Origin: Streptomyces blattellae | GTDB taxonomy: Bacteria; Actinomycetota; Actinomycetes; Streptomycetales; Streptomycetaceae | Direction: 5' to 3' | Assembly (NCBI RefSeq): GCF_009709555.1 | Contig: NZ_WJBG01000233.1 | Span: 56,983-120,982, forward strand | DNA: 64,000 nucleotides | Shown: piece after piece, positions 7,442-15,495 of the stretch | How positions within the stretch are numbered: position 1 is the first letter of the stretch | Layout of the letters: every line of letters starts with the position of its first letter | Position numbers and translations under genes: made by a program | Notes under the pieces: generated by a model | Databases searched by the model: none | Told to the model about the DNA's origin: nothing | Seen by the model: the letters and a program-made list of their open reading frames with translations, nothing else

Positions 7442-8329
7442 ATGGAACTGCGCCACCTTCAGCACTTTGTCGCGGTCGCCGAGGACCGGCACTTCACCCG
7501 TGCCGCCGAGCGTCTGCTGGTGTCCCAGTCCGGTCTGTCCGCCTCCATCCGGGCCCTGGAGCGGGAGTTGCAGACCCCGCTGTTCGTGCGGACGACGCGC
7601 CGGGTGACGCTCACGCCCGCCGGACGGGCGCTGCTGGGCGAGGCGGAGCGGATCCTCGCCCAGGTACGGGCGGCCCATGAGGCGGTGGCCGCGGTGCAGG
7701 GCGTACTGCGCGGCATGCTGGCGCTCGGGTCGGAGCAGTGCATCGCCGGGGTGCATGTGGCCGGGCTGCTCGCCGCCTTCCGGGGCCGCCACCCGGACGT
7801 GGAGATCTGTCTGCGGCAGGCGGGGTCGGGCGCGCTGGCGGAGGAGGTCGCGGCGGGGCGCCTGGATCTGGCGTTCGCCGTCCGCACGGCGGGCGAGGAC
7901 ACCGAGCAACTGCGTGCCGTCCCGCTGACCAGCGAGCCGATGACGGTGCTGTGCCATCCCAGCCACCGGCTGGCGGCGTCCGGGATGGCCGTGACCCTGG
8001 AGGAGCTCGGCGGCGAGGTCTTCGTCGACTTCCACCCGGACTGGGGTCCGCGTCGCACCACCGACGCCGCGTTCGCCGACGCGGGCGTGCGGCGGACGGT
8101 CGCCCTGGAGGTGAACGACGTGCACAGCCTGCTGGACCTGGTGGACGAGAACCTCGGCATCGCCGTCGTACCGCGGCATTTCCGGTGCAAGCGCGAGTCG
8201 CTGACGGCCCTGTCGGTGAAGGACACCGACGAGATCGTGTACGAGACGGTCACCCTGCTGCCCCCTGCTCAGGCCACCAGCCCGGCGGCCCGCGCGCTGA
8301 TGGCTCTGCTGGAAACAGAGGGCGCGTGA
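7442..8329 (+). CDS. LysR-family transcriptional regulator
   Basis: A 295-residue LysR-type regulator. The winged helix-turn-helix occupies the first 60 residues (MELRHLQHFVAVAEDRHFTRAAERLLVSQSGLSASIRALE), and a periplasmic-binding-protein-like effector domain follows from about residue 90 to the end. The ATG before ELRHL is the usual start of the family; the longer in-frame start lies in the promoter region. It is divergent from the aldo/keto reductase with a 117-bp shared region, the classic arrangement in which a LysR protein activates the neighbour and represses itself. The effector is unknown. Confidence 0.9.
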   Translation: MELRHLQHFVAVAEDRHFTRAAERLLVSQSGLSASIRALERELQTPLFVRTTRRVTLTPAGRALLGEAERILAQVRAAHEAVAAVQGVLRGMLALGSEQCIAGVHVAGLLAAFRGRHPDVEICLRQAGSGALAEEVAAGRLDLAFAVRTAGEDTEQLRAVPLTSEPMTVLCHPSHRLAASGMAVTLEELGGEVFVDFHPDWGPRRTTDAAFADAGVRRTVALEVNDVHSLLDLVDENLGIAVVPRHFRCKRESLTALSVKDTDEIVYETVTLLPPAQATSPAARALMALLETEGA

Positions 8330-8356
8330 CGGACGGCGATGCGCGATGGTGGAGAC

Positions 8357-8866
8357 ATGCATGCCAAGGACATCCTCATCGACGCGTACGGCCGCATCCA
8401 GGAAGAAGTCCACGCCGCCGTCGAGGGCCTCGGCCCCGACGACCTCAACGCCCGGCCCTCCGCCGACGCCAACTCCATCACCTGGCTCGTCTGGCATCTG
8501 ACCCGCATCCAGGACGACCACATCTCCGACGCCTTCGGGCTCGACCAGGTGTGGCTCACCCAGGACTGGCAGAAGACCTTCGGTCTCGACCTGCCGCGCC
8601 ACGACACCGGGTACGGCCACACCTCCCCGAAGGTCGCGAAGGTGCGGGTCGACTCCGGTGACCTGCTGACCGGCTACTACGACGCCGTGCATGAGCAGAC
8701 GCTCGGGGCGCTGCGCGAGCTGGCCGCCAAGGATCTGGAGCGCATCGTGGACGAGCGCTGGGATCCGCCGGTCAGCCTGGGCGTCCGGCTGGTCAGCGTC
8801 CTGTCCGACGATCTTGAGCATGTCGGACAGGCCGCCTACATCCGCGGGCTGCTTCAGAGCGGGTAG
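8357..8866 (+). CDS. DinB-family (mycothiol transferase-like) protein
   Basis: A 169-residue four-helix-bundle protein of the DinB/DUF664 superfamily. The metal-binding histidines are likely those in WLVWHLTRIQDDH and in the C-terminal SVLSDDLEHVGQAAYIRG. Actinobacterial members are mycothiol-dependent S-transferases involved in detoxification. The ATG at this position is preceded by GGTGGAGAC; an upstream ATG in the same frame lacks a ribosome site. The gene follows the LysR gene after 27 bp on the same strand, so co-transcription is possible. Confidence 0.82.
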   Translation: MHAKDILIDAYGRIQEEVHAAVEGLGPDDLNARPSADANSITWLVWHLTRIQDDHISDAFGLDQVWLTQDWQKTFGLDLPRHDTGYGHTSPKVAKVRVDSGDLLTGYYDAVHEQTLGALRELAAKDLERIVDERWDPPVSLGVRLVSVLSDDLEHVGQAAYIRGLLQSG

Positions 8867-9152
8867 CCCGGCAGGACGACGTCCTCGATGAGGGCCTCGC
8901 GCTCGTCACCCGGCTGCCGGAACGAACGGAACGGCGGGTGCGGCCGGCCTCGTGACGAATCTCGCGCTACGAGGGGACGCTCAACACCACGGCGGCGATC
9001 TGCCGCGGCTCCCCTTTCTCGTGCGGCGGTGAGCGGTGGCGGCGACCGCCGCTGCGAGCCGAGGGTGTCACCGAAGCTTGCGCCGGTCAGCTGGGCGCTG
9101 TGAAGGGCCGTCGAAGGACCGCTGTCCGGTGCTCGATTCGACGAGCTGATGC

Positions 9153-10058
9153 TCAAGTCGCCTTGGCCCGGAAGGCGTTGAGGCAGGCCAGCTCCTCCTC
9201 TGTGAGCCGGAGCGCGCCCGCCGACACGTTCTGGACGAGGTGGTCCGGGTTGCCGGTGCCGGGGATGGCGAGCACATGCGGGCCCTGTTGCAGCGTCCAG
9301 GCGATCCGGACCTGCGCGGGGCTCACGCCGTGCGCCCGGGCGACGGCGAGCACCTCATCCTCGTGACTGTCGCCGGCACCCTGCTCCCGGCCGTCTCCGG
9401 CCACGGCGTAGAACGGCACGAACGCGATGCCCTGTTCACCGCAGAGCCGCAGGAGTTCGTCGGTCGCGGAGTCGGCGAAGGCGATGCCGTAGGGGTTCTG
9501 CACGCACACCACCGGCGCGATGGCCTGCGCCTCGGCGAGGTGGCGGGGTTCGACGGCGGAGATGCCGAGATGCCGGATCAGGCCCGCCGTACGGAGTTCG
9601 GCGAGCGCGCCGAAGTGTTCGGCGATCGAGTCCTGCCGCATACGGCGCAGGTATACGACGTCGAGGTGGTCGCGGCCCAGCTGGCGCAGGTTCTCCTCGA
9701 CATGGCCGCGCAGCTGGTCGGGCCTGGCCGAGGTGGCCCACCCGCCGCCGTACTCGCGATGGGGGCCGACCTTCGTGGCGATCACCAGGTCGTCCGGGTA
9801 CGGCGACAGCGCGCTGTTGATCAGCTCGTTGGCGGAGCGCAGCGAGGAGAAGTAGAAGGCGGCCGTGTCGATGTGGTTGACGCCGATATCAACTGCCTTG
9901 TGCAGCACGGCGATCGACCGCTTGCGATCGCTCGGTGTACCGAGGTGGAAGGCGGCACTGCCCGTCAGCCGCATGGCACCAAGGCCGATGCGGCTGACGG
10001 GCAGGTCACCGAGGGTCCAGGTGCCCGCAGCCTGCGCGGTGATCGTGTCCGAGGTCAT
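9153..10058 (-). CDS. aldo/keto reductase
   Basis: A 301-residue aldo/keto reductase. Barrel motifs are IGLGAMRLTG at the start, NHIDTAAFYFSSLRSANE (catalytic Asp and Tyr), VIATKVGPH (Lys), and a Leu-rich LDVVYLRRMRQDS where most members have His. The C-terminal cofactor-binding segment is VLAIPGTGNPDHLVQNVSAGALRL. The usual catalytic His (LxxxHxP) is replaced by Arg, so activity may differ. The ATG (MTSDTIT) is preferred to a TTG six codons upstream. It is about 35 bp downstream of the chitinase gene on the same strand, but a functional link is not obvious. Confidence 0.85.
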   Translation of the reverse strand: MTSDTITAQAAGTWTLGDLPVSRIGLGAMRLTGSAAFHLGTPSDRKRSIAVLHKAVDIGVNHIDTAAFYFSSLRSANELINSALSPYPDDLVIATKVGPHREYGGGWATSARPDQLRGHVEENLRQLGRDHLDVVYLRRMRQDSIAEHFGALAELRTAGLIRHLGISAVEPRHLAEAQAIAPVVCVQNPYGIAFADSATDELLRLCGEQGIAFVPFYAVAGDGREQGAGDSHEDEVLAVARAHGVSPAQVRIAWTLQQGPHVLAIPGTGNPDHLVQNVSAGALRLTEEELACLNAFRAKAT

Positions 10059-10094
10059 CGGCGGAGTCTCGCACAAGCCTCCGGGCCTTCGGCG

Positions 10095-10982
10095 TCAGCA
10101 GTAGAGGTTGCCGCCGGGCGGGACGCCGAGGATCGAGGTGAAGCGGTTGTAGTTGTCGACACGGCTCTGCACCTGGGCCGGGTTCTTGCCGTCGCACTCC
10201 AGGGAGCCGTTGATGGACCGGATCGTCTGGCCGAAGCCGGCCTGGTTGACCATGGCGTTGTGCGGGGTCATGGTGCCGGGGCCGGTCTGGGTGTTCCAGT
10301 ACCACAGGCCCGTCTTCCAGGCCACGGACGCGTCGTTCTGCACCAGCCAGGGGTTGCCCAGCAGATCGAGGCCGAGCGCGTCGCCCGCCGCCTTGTAGTT
10401 GAAGTTCCAGGACAGCTGGATCGGGCCGCGCCCGTAGTAGGCGGCCTGGCCGGCCGGGCAGCCGTAGGGCTGGTTCCAGTCGCAGTAGTGCGGATAGTTG
10501 GCCTGGTTCTGCTCGACGATGTGGACCAGACCGCCGGTCTCGTGGCTGACGTTGGCGAGGAAGGCGGCGGCCTCCTGCTTCTTCACCGTGTCGCTGCCGG
10601 TGTCGGCAAAGCCGGGGTAGGCGCTCAGCGCGGCGGTCAAACCGCTGTACGTGTAGAACGAATTCCGGTTCGGGAACATCTGGTTGAACTGGGCCTCGCT
10701 CACCACGAAGGCGGCGGCGGGCGTGTCGGAGCCGCTGCAGGCGTACGGCTCCCAGTACCAGGTGCTGATGGTGGGGTCGTAGCCCGGGTTGGCGTGCTCG
10801 GCGATGTACGCCTTGCCGTCGGTGTAGCGGACGATGTCCCCGGCGTTGTAGGACCGTCCGGCCGTCCAACTCGGGTAGCTGGAGCAGGCGGCGGCGGACG
10901 CTTCGGCGGCCGGGAGGAGCACCGGCACGCTGACGGCGAGGGCGAGAGCAGTCAGTACGGCGGAGATACGGCGCCTCGACAC
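10095..10982 (-). CDS. secreted GH19 chitinase with N-terminal chitin-binding module
   Basis: A 295-residue secreted endochitinase. A signal peptide (VSRRRISAVLTALALAVSV...ASA) is followed by a CBM5/12-like module (CSSYPSWTAGRSYNAGDIV...YWEPYAC) and a GH19 catalytic domain from about residue 93. Catalytic Glu is in FLANVSHETGG, and the hallmark YYGRGPIQLSWNFNY and C-terminal NNYNRFTSILGV-type segment are present. It cleaves beta-1,4-GlcNAc polymers. The GTG start is preceded by AAGGAG; an upstream ATG lacks one. Two DasR-type boxes lie upstream, so expression is probably induced by chitin breakdown products. This is the domain layout of Streptomyces ChiC/ChiF-type enzymes; I do not assign a symbol. 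Confidence 0.93.
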   Translation of the reverse strand: MSRRRISAVLTALALAVSVPVLLPAAEASAAACSSYPSWTAGRSYNAGDIVRYTDGKAYIAEHANPGYDPTISTWYWEPYACSGSDTPAAAFVVSEAQFNQMFPNRNSFYTYSGLTAALSAYPGFADTGSDTVKKQEAAAFLANVSHETGGLVHIVEQNQANYPHYCDWNQPYGCPAGQAAYYGRGPIQLSWNFNYKAAGDALGLDLLGNPWLVQNDASVAWKTGLWYWNTQTGPGTMTPHNAMVNQAGFGQTIRSINGSLECDGKNPAQVQSRVDNYNRFTSILGVPPGGNLYC

Positions 10983-11117
10983 AGGATCAACTCCTTTGCG
11001 AAGCACGGCCGACCCCGGCAAGGCAGGGCGAAGCAGAGCCTCGTGCGCACGCGCCGGCGGGGCCGGCCACGGCGTGGGGGCGGCCGTGGTGGGGGGTGTG
11101 GAGGCACACTCAACCGC

Positions 11118-11150
11118 TTTGGTATGTACCAGTCAAGGGTGTAGACCAGT
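11118..11150 (-). promoter_or_regulatory. two direct-repeat DasR-like operators of the chitinase gene
   Basis: Read on the gene's strand, two 16-bp boxes follow each other: ACTGGTCTACACCCTT and ACTGGTACATACCAAA. Both resemble the DasR responsive element ACTGGTCTAGACCACT and the direct repeats known in Streptomyces chitinase promoters. They lie about 135-170 bp upstream of the GTG. Confidence 0.7.
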
Positions 11151-11160
11151 CGACGATTCC

Positions 11161-11205
11161 TCACCGCCCTCACCGCCCTCACCGCCCTCACCGCCCTCAC
11201 CGCCC
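11161..11205. repeat. 9-bp tandem repeat, five copies
   Basis: TCACCGCCC is repeated five times without interruption, just upstream (on the minus strand) of the DasR-like boxes. It is noncoding in both directions as far as can be seen. Confidence 0.9.
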
Positions 11206-11362
11206 CCGCAAGGTGTCGCCGCGGGCCGGGCGGGGTGTGGCCGCCAGGGCGAACCGGCACCACTACACATAAGGAAGAAATAAGCGCAGAATGTATGTAC
11301 GCGGCGCTTACCGCATACCGCACCAGACGCGGTCAGGCCTGTGAAGTCAAAGGAGACGAGTC

Positions 11363-11803
11363 ATGGCCAACGTCTCGCCCACCAGAGGTGACATAACGAG
11401 TCACCCTGATGTAACCGAAATGCGGGACCGCTACGCCCGCATGCTCGGCGGTCGTGATGTGGCGCTCGTGGACGGACCGGTGTTCCTGCTCGGTCTGTAC
11501 TGCGCTGTATCCCCCTGGATAGTCCACTACACGAACAGCCAGCCCGATCTCGTGCCCCACAACCTCGTGATCGGCATCGCGATCGGCCTGCTGGCCCTCG
11601 GATTCACCCGCGCTCCGGAACGCATGTACGGCCTGAGCTGGGCCTTCAGCGCGCTCGGCGTGTGGATGATCATCTCGCCGTGGATCGTTGGCGACAGCCC
11701 CGATGCCGGCGTCGTGTGGAACAACATCGTCATCGGCGCCCTGGCCGTGCTCCTGGGGCTGATGTGCGCCGGTACGGCGGCGAGGAGCGCCCCGAAGCCG
11801 TAG
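11363..11803 (+). CDS. SPW-repeat membrane protein
   Basis: A 146-residue protein with four predicted membrane helices and two SPW motifs (YCAVSPWIVHY and MIISPWIVGD), one at the end of the first and one at the end of the third helix, the signature of the SPW repeat family. The cytosolic N-terminus (MANVSPTRGDITSHPDVTEMRDRYARML) is typical of the actinobacterial members. The role is unknown; relatives are often stress-induced. The ATG has GGAG about 7 bp upstream (AAAGGAGACGAGTC). A strong terminator follows the stop. Confidence 0.85.
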   Translation: MANVSPTRGDITSHPDVTEMRDRYARMLGGRDVALVDGPVFLLGLYCAVSPWIVHYTNSQPDLVPHNLVIGIAIGLLALGFTRAPERMYGLSWAFSALGVWMIISPWIVGDSPDAGVVWNNIVIGALAVLLGLMCAGTAARSAPKP

Positions 11804-11829
11804 ACACCGCATGGAAGGAACGAGTACCC

Positions 11830-11859
11830 GGCCGGTCCGCGTCGCGCGGACCGGCCTTT
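11830..11859 (+). terminator. intrinsic-type terminator after the SPW gene
   Basis: GGCCGGTCCGCG and CGCGGACCGGCC form a perfect 12-bp stem with a 3-nt loop followed by TTT, 27 bp after the stop codon. Confidence 0.85.
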
Positions 11860-12112
11860 ACGCCGCCCTGCCGGTCTCCAGGAGCGACGAACCGGACCTC
11901 CGGCCCCGGACCCGACGCCGATGCCGGACGGGACGGACCCGGCGGACTCCAGGGACCCCGTCACCCCGGTCACTCCCGACCCCCCGGACACTGCCGGCAC
12001 GCCGGCTCCGGACGCCATGCCCCAGGCTGCGTAACGCCGGCGCCGGAGTGGACTGTCTCCGCCCGCAGCGGGAACTTGCTCAGCAACGGGGTCCTGACAA
12101 AGAGGGGCGGAA
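11860..12112. other. gene-free stretch between the SPW and GlsB genes
   Basis: One plus-strand frame reads as a Pro/Asp/Thr-rich tail (PDPTPMPDGTDPADSRDPV...) ending in TAA near 12030. It has no start and no recognisable domain. It may be the decayed end of a lost gene, or chance. Otherwise nothing is seen besides the AGGGGCGG ribosome site of the next gene. Confidence 0.4.
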
Positions 12113-12376
12113 ATGGAGATCTCGGGCATCATCAGTGCCATCGTCATCGGCATCATCATCGGCGTCCTGGGGCGACTCGTCGTCCCGGGTCGCCAGCGCA
12201 TTGGAATCCTGTGGACGATCCTCGTCGGCATCGTGGCCGCGCTGATCGGTTCGGCGATCGCAGCCGCGTTCGACGTGGCCGACACGGACGGCGTCGACTG
12301 GGTCGAGTGGCTCATCCAGACCGGCCTGGCCGCGGTAGGCGTGGCCGCGCTGGACCGGACGAAGGTGCGCCGCTGA
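12113..12376 (+). CDS. GlsB/YeaQ/YmgE-family stress membrane protein
   Basis: An 87-residue small membrane protein (MEISGIISAIVIGIIIGVLG...) with three hydrophobic helices. The Gly-rich helix pattern (GIIIGVLGRLV and LVGIVAALIGSAIA) is characteristic of the transglycosylase-associated/GlsB family. Members are general-stress envelope proteins of unknown mechanism. The ATG is preceded by AGGGGCGG. It is followed by a terminator and convergent with the epimerase gene. Confidence 0.88.
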   Translation: MEISGIISAIVIGIIIGVLGRLVVPGRQRIGILWTILVGIVAALIGSAIAAAFDVADTDGVDWVEWLIQTGLAAVGVAALDRTKVRR

Positions 12377-12405
12377 GAGGCGGCTCCCGGAAGGGACAAC
12401 GCTGT

Positions 12406-12455
12406 CGGGACGCGGCTGCTTCTTGAGGCTGCCAGGCTGCCGCAGCCGCGTCCCG
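12406..12455 (+). terminator. terminator hairpin between convergent genes
   Basis: CGGGACGCGGCTGC and GCAGCCGCGTCCCG form a perfect 14-bp stem across a 22-nt loop, 30 bp after the GlsB stop. It may act in both directions, but the convergent epimerase gene ends 64 bp further on. Confidence 0.7.
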
Positions 12456-12518
12456 CGCAATGACGCGCGCTGGTCCATGCACGGCGGAGGGCGGACACGG
12501 CCGCCGGCGACTCGCACC

Positions 12519-13475
12519 TCACAGGCTCGCGAGCCACTCCCGGTACCAGGTCACCGTCGCCTCCACCGTCTCCTCCAGCGGCGCCGGAGCCACGCCGAAG
12601 GCCCGCTCGAAGGCCGAGGAGTCCATGATCTGGGGCTCGGTGTGCTGGTAGAACATCTCCGCGTACTCGGCCATGAACTGCTCGTCGAAAGGGCCGAAGG
12701 GGCGGGGCTCGCCGACCGTCACGAGGTTCAGCGGGCGGCCCACCCGCCGCTCGATCATGGTGAGGATCTCGCGGGTGCTGACCGCGGGCGCCGTGGGCAG
12801 ATGCCAGACACGGCCGTCGCCCTCGGGGTGCTCGCCGAGGGTCGCGAGGCCCGCGGCCACGTCGGCGATGCTCGTGTAGCTGTGCGGCAGGTCGATGTCG
12901 CCGATCCCGGGGACCTCACCGCCGGTGAGCGCCGCGGGGAACACCGCCCCGCCGAGGGTGGAGCCGACCACGCCGGGGCCCACGAAGTCGGCGGATCGCG
13001 CCAGGACGACCCTGGCGCGGCCCTCGCGGTACGCGGCGAGGTACTTCTCGTCGAGTTCGGCACGCATCCGGCCCTTACGGGTCGTCGCCTTCCACGGGGT
13101 GTCCTCGGTCATCACCGCTCCCCCGGTCTCGCCGTACGGATACAGCGTGTCGAGTACGACCAGCCGCGCGCCGGAGGCCTCGACGGCACCGAGGACGGCG
13201 TCCTGGATGCGGGGCATCACCTCGACCTGGAGGTGATAGCCGACGTTGACGCAGTGGTACACGACAGCGGCACCGGCTATGGCCTCGCGTGCTCCGTCGG
13301 CCGTGCCGACGTCGACGGCGTACCGCTCGACTCCCTCGATCACGGGTCCGTCGCCCTTGCGGTCGACGAGACGCACGGAGTGGCCGCGGCGTACCAGTTC
13401 GCGGGCGAGCGCCGTTCCCGCGGGGCCTGAGCCAAGGACGGTGTGCAGGACGCGGGGCTCCTGAGTGCCGGTCAT
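12519..13475 (-). CDS. NAD(P)-dependent epimerase/dehydratase (atypical SDR)
   Basis: A 318-residue extended/atypical SDR. The nucleotide-binding motif is LGSGPAGTALARELVRRGHSVRLVDR (GxGxxG near the N-terminus), and LVVLDTLYPYGETGG contains the Tyr of the active site region, with Lys in the following helix less clear. LARSADFVGPGV and DLPHSYTSIADVAAGL are the substrate and cofactor contacts typical of NAD-dependent epimerases acting on sugars or small ketones. It is divergent from a TetR gene with a shared operator-like region, so it is probably the target of that repressor and may handle its inducer. Confidence 0.85.
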   Translation of the reverse strand: MTGTQEPRVLHTVLGSGPAGTALARELVRRGHSVRLVDRKGDGPVIEGVERYAVDVGTADGAREAIAGAAVVYHCVNVGYHLQVEVMPRIQDAVLGAVEASGARLVVLDTLYPYGETGGAVMTEDTPWKATTRKGRMRAELDEKYLAAYREGRARVVLARSADFVGPGVVGSTLGGAVFPAALTGGEVPGIGDIDLPHSYTSIADVAAGLATLGEHPEGDGRVWHLPTAPAVSTREILTMIERRVGRPLNLVTVGEPRPFGPFDEQFMAEYAEMFYQHTEPQIMDSSAFERAFGVAPAPLEETVEATVTWYREWLASL

Positions 13476-13490
13476 GATGAATCCCTTCTC

Positions 13491-13543
13491 GTGATGCTCT
13501 ATTGCTGTTGTTAGAGACTGTAACTCTTACGATAGAGCATCAC
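13491..13543. promoter_or_regulatory. long inverted repeat in the epimerase/TetR divergent promoter
   Basis: GTGATGCTCTAT at 13491-13502 is matched perfectly by ATAGAGCATCAC at 13532-13543. Between the arms lies a second, imperfect element AGAGACTGTAACTCT. The layout fits binding of a TetR dimer (or two) that would repress both divergent genes. Confidence 0.7.
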
Positions 13544-13603
13544 AAGAGTGGGGTACGCGGACCTTCGTTAGGGTGTGTCGCGACGTCGGGAAGGGAGTCG
13601 ACC

Positions 13604-14311
13604 GTGGCCGGGAGCACACAGAGCCCGAGGGCGCGTTATCGCGAGCAGACGCGCGCGGAGATCAAGGAGATCGCGCTCCGGCAGCTGGCCGAGGGCGGTA
13701 CGGGGGCCGTGGCGCTGACGCGGATCGCCAAGGAGGTGGGCCTGTCGGGCCCGGCCCTCTACCGCTACTTCGACAGCCGGGACGCCCTGCTCACCGACCT
13801 GATCCGGGACGCGTACGCCGATCTGGCCTCCGCGGCCGCCAAGGCCGCGGACACGCTGCCCGCGACCACCTCACCGCGGGCCCGGCTGCACGCCCTGGCG
13901 ACGGCGTGCCGGGGCTGGGCGGTCGCGCAGCCGCACCGCTATCTGCTGATCCAGGGCACGCCCGTGCCCGGGTACACCGCGCCCCCGGAGACGGTCGACA
14001 GCGCGCGGGCGGTACTCGCGCCGTTCCTGCCCGCCTTCGAGGGGGCGGAGCCGTCGCCGGCCGTGCGGCCCGTAGTGGCGCAGATGCACGTCTGGGCCGA
14101 CGCGGACACGCCGGTATCGGCATGGGTACGCCTCAATGCGCCCACCGTCGACCAAGGCACCGCGCTGGCGGGTGCCGTACTCGCCTGGTCGCACATGCAC
14201 GGGGTGGTCGGCCTGGAGGTGTCCGGCCAGTTCGACGGCATGGGGCACGACGGAGCCACCCTGCTCACGGCCCAAATGGACGCGCTGGCGGACACGTTCG
14301 GCCTGAGCTGA
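13604..14311 (+). CDS. TetR/AcrR-family transcriptional repressor
   Basis: A 235-residue TetR-type regulator. The N-terminal helix-turn-helix reads VALTRIAKEVGLSGPALYRYFDSRDALLTDLI, and the rest is an all-helical ligand domain resembling the WHG/TetR_C_13-type domains (WAVAQPHRYLLIQGTPVPGY). GTG is the start, with AAGGGAG upstream; the longer in-frame start would overlap the operator. It is divergent from the epimerase gene and probably autoregulated through the intervening inverted repeat. The ligand is unknown. Confidence 0.9.
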   Translation: MAGSTQSPRARYREQTRAEIKEIALRQLAEGGTGAVALTRIAKEVGLSGPALYRYFDSRDALLTDLIRDAYADLASAAAKAADTLPATTSPRARLHALATACRGWAVAQPHRYLLIQGTPVPGYTAPPETVDSARAVLAPFLPAFEGAEPSPAVRPVVAQMHVWADADTPVSAWVRLNAPTVDQGTALAGAVLAWSHMHGVVGLEVSGQFDGMGHDGATLLTAQMDALADTFGLS

Positions 14312-14340
14312 GGGCCTGACCTGACCGACGAGGCGCGCTC

Positions 14341-15117
14341 TTACGGCACGTACGCGTACGGCGTCGTGGTGCTCAGCGGCTGGAAGCCCAGCCGTTCGAG
14401 GATCGGGCGGCTCCGGCTCATGGCGTCGACCTGGAGATACCGGTAGCCACGATCCACCGCGGCCCGCGCCCGGTGGGCGACCAGCGCACGGTAGATGCCG
14501 CGCCCACGCCACTCCTCGACGGTGCCGCCGCCCCACAGCCCGGCGAACCGGGTGCCCGGCACCATCTCCATCCGGGCCGCGCTCACCGGCGTGTCACCGG
14601 CAAGGGCGACCACGGCGACGACCGACTCGGGGTCGTCCGTGAGCCGGGCGAGCAACTGGTGCCGCATCCGGGACCCGTCCGTGCCGAACGCCTTCTCGTG
14701 CACGTCCGCGACGAGGTCGACGCCGGCCCGGTCGGTCACGGGAAGGACGCGGATGCCCTCGGGCGGCTCGGCGTCGAGGGTCAGATCGGCGACCTCGCCG
14801 ATCATCAGCGTCTCCTCCGGCTGGGCCGTGAACCCGGCGTCCCGGAGCCGCTGCCCCAGGTCGACGGGCAGGTCGTGACCGTAGAGCTTCCACTCGAACT
14901 CGCGGCCGAGGCCGGAGAAGTACGCGATCTGCCCGGCTATCGCCTCATCCGCGCTCGCCTCGTCCAGGTCGGACCACACGACGCCGTTCCAGCCCTGCGG
15001 CGAGGACACTTGGCGCACCACACGCCCGGCCCGCTCGACCCGGGCGTCGGGAGCGTCCGGTTGAGCGCCTTCGCGCATGTCCCGGTCGAACAGGGCGAGT
15101 ACACCGGCATGATCCAT
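14341..15117 (-). CDS. GNAT-family N-acetyltransferase
   Basis: A 258-residue acetyltransferase. A long N-terminal segment (MDHAGVLALFDRDMREGAQ...) is followed by a C-terminal GNAT fold, where the acetyl-CoA pyrophosphate loop is seen as GTVEEWRGRGIYRALVAHRARAA (R/Q-x-x-G-x-G/A) and the last strand as YRYLQVDAMSRSRPILERLGFQPL. The ATG is chosen for GGAG 10 bp upstream (CTGGAGTGAGCAC); the frame is open further upstream but only through decayed DNA. It converges with the TetR gene. The substrate is unknown; family members acetylate amines, antibiotics and proteins. Confidence 0.88.
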   Translation of the reverse strand: MDHAGVLALFDRDMREGAQPDAPDARVERAGRVVRQVSSPQGWNGVVWSDLDEASADEAIAGQIAYFSGLGREFEWKLYGHDLPVDLGQRLRDAGFTAQPEETLMIGEVADLTLDAEPPEGIRVLPVTDRAGVDLVADVHEKAFGTDGSRMRHQLLARLTDDPESVVAVVALAGDTPVSAARMEMVPGTRFAGLWGGGTVEEWRGRGIYRALVAHRARAAVDRGYRYLQVDAMSRSRPILERLGFQPLSTTTPYAYVP

Positions 15118-15148
15118 GTGCTCACTCCAGCACCAGGATGCCCGAGTG

Positions 15149-15189
15149 GCAACCGCTTTGCCGCTCCAGTGCAACCGCTTTACCGCTCC
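15149..15189. repeat. 22-bp-spaced direct repeat upstream of the GNAT gene
   Basis: GCAACCGCTTTGCCGCTCC and GCAACCGCTTTACCGCTCC differ at one base and are offset by 22 bp, two helical turns. The first copy is also a GGCAA-N5-TTGCC inverted repeat. They lie about 30-70 bp before the GNAT start, where a regulator could bind. Confidence 0.6.
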
Positions 15190-15230
15190 GCTACGGCCCG
15201 ACGCGCCGCTCACCGCGCCCCAACACGCGC

Positions 15231-15480
15231 TCAGCCAGTGGCGGTTGCAAGCCAAGCCTTCGCTCCGGGCCTGGATGCCGTCGACGTGGCCACGCAGGAT
15301 GCGGCGGTCCCCGGGAGGGGAGAGGCAGTCGGAGGGCTGCAGGACCTCGTCGGATCCGGAGACGAACGGCAGGATCGCGCGGATCGTCTCCGTGACCGGG
15401 CCCGAGTCCGTCGACCCGCGTATCTGCCGCCCGTCCGGGGTGCGTGCGGTCGCGCGGATGCGCGGCTTCCCGGGTGAGGC
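15231..15480 (-). pseudogene. unidentified minus-strand gene remnant
   Basis: The minus frame has strong codon bias and reads IRATARTPDGRQIRGSTDSG, then PFVSGSDEVLQPSDCLSPPG, with no start and no usable upstream ribosome site. It joins in frame with the GNAT gene only through noncoding DNA. It looks like an internal or C-terminal piece of a once-coding gene. I do not recognise the family. Confidence 0.35.
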
Positions 15481-15495
15481 GCCGGGCACCCGGCT

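Noticed and set aside
8867..9152. A minus frame ending EREALIEDVVLPGYPL after the DinB gene
   Set aside because: It reads like a C-terminus, but nothing recognisable precedes it within 286 bp, and no family was identified.
9240..11144. A 634-codon plus frame opposite the aldo/keto reductase and chitinase genes
   Set aside because: It is antisense to two well-supported genes and has no domain. High GC often opens such frames.
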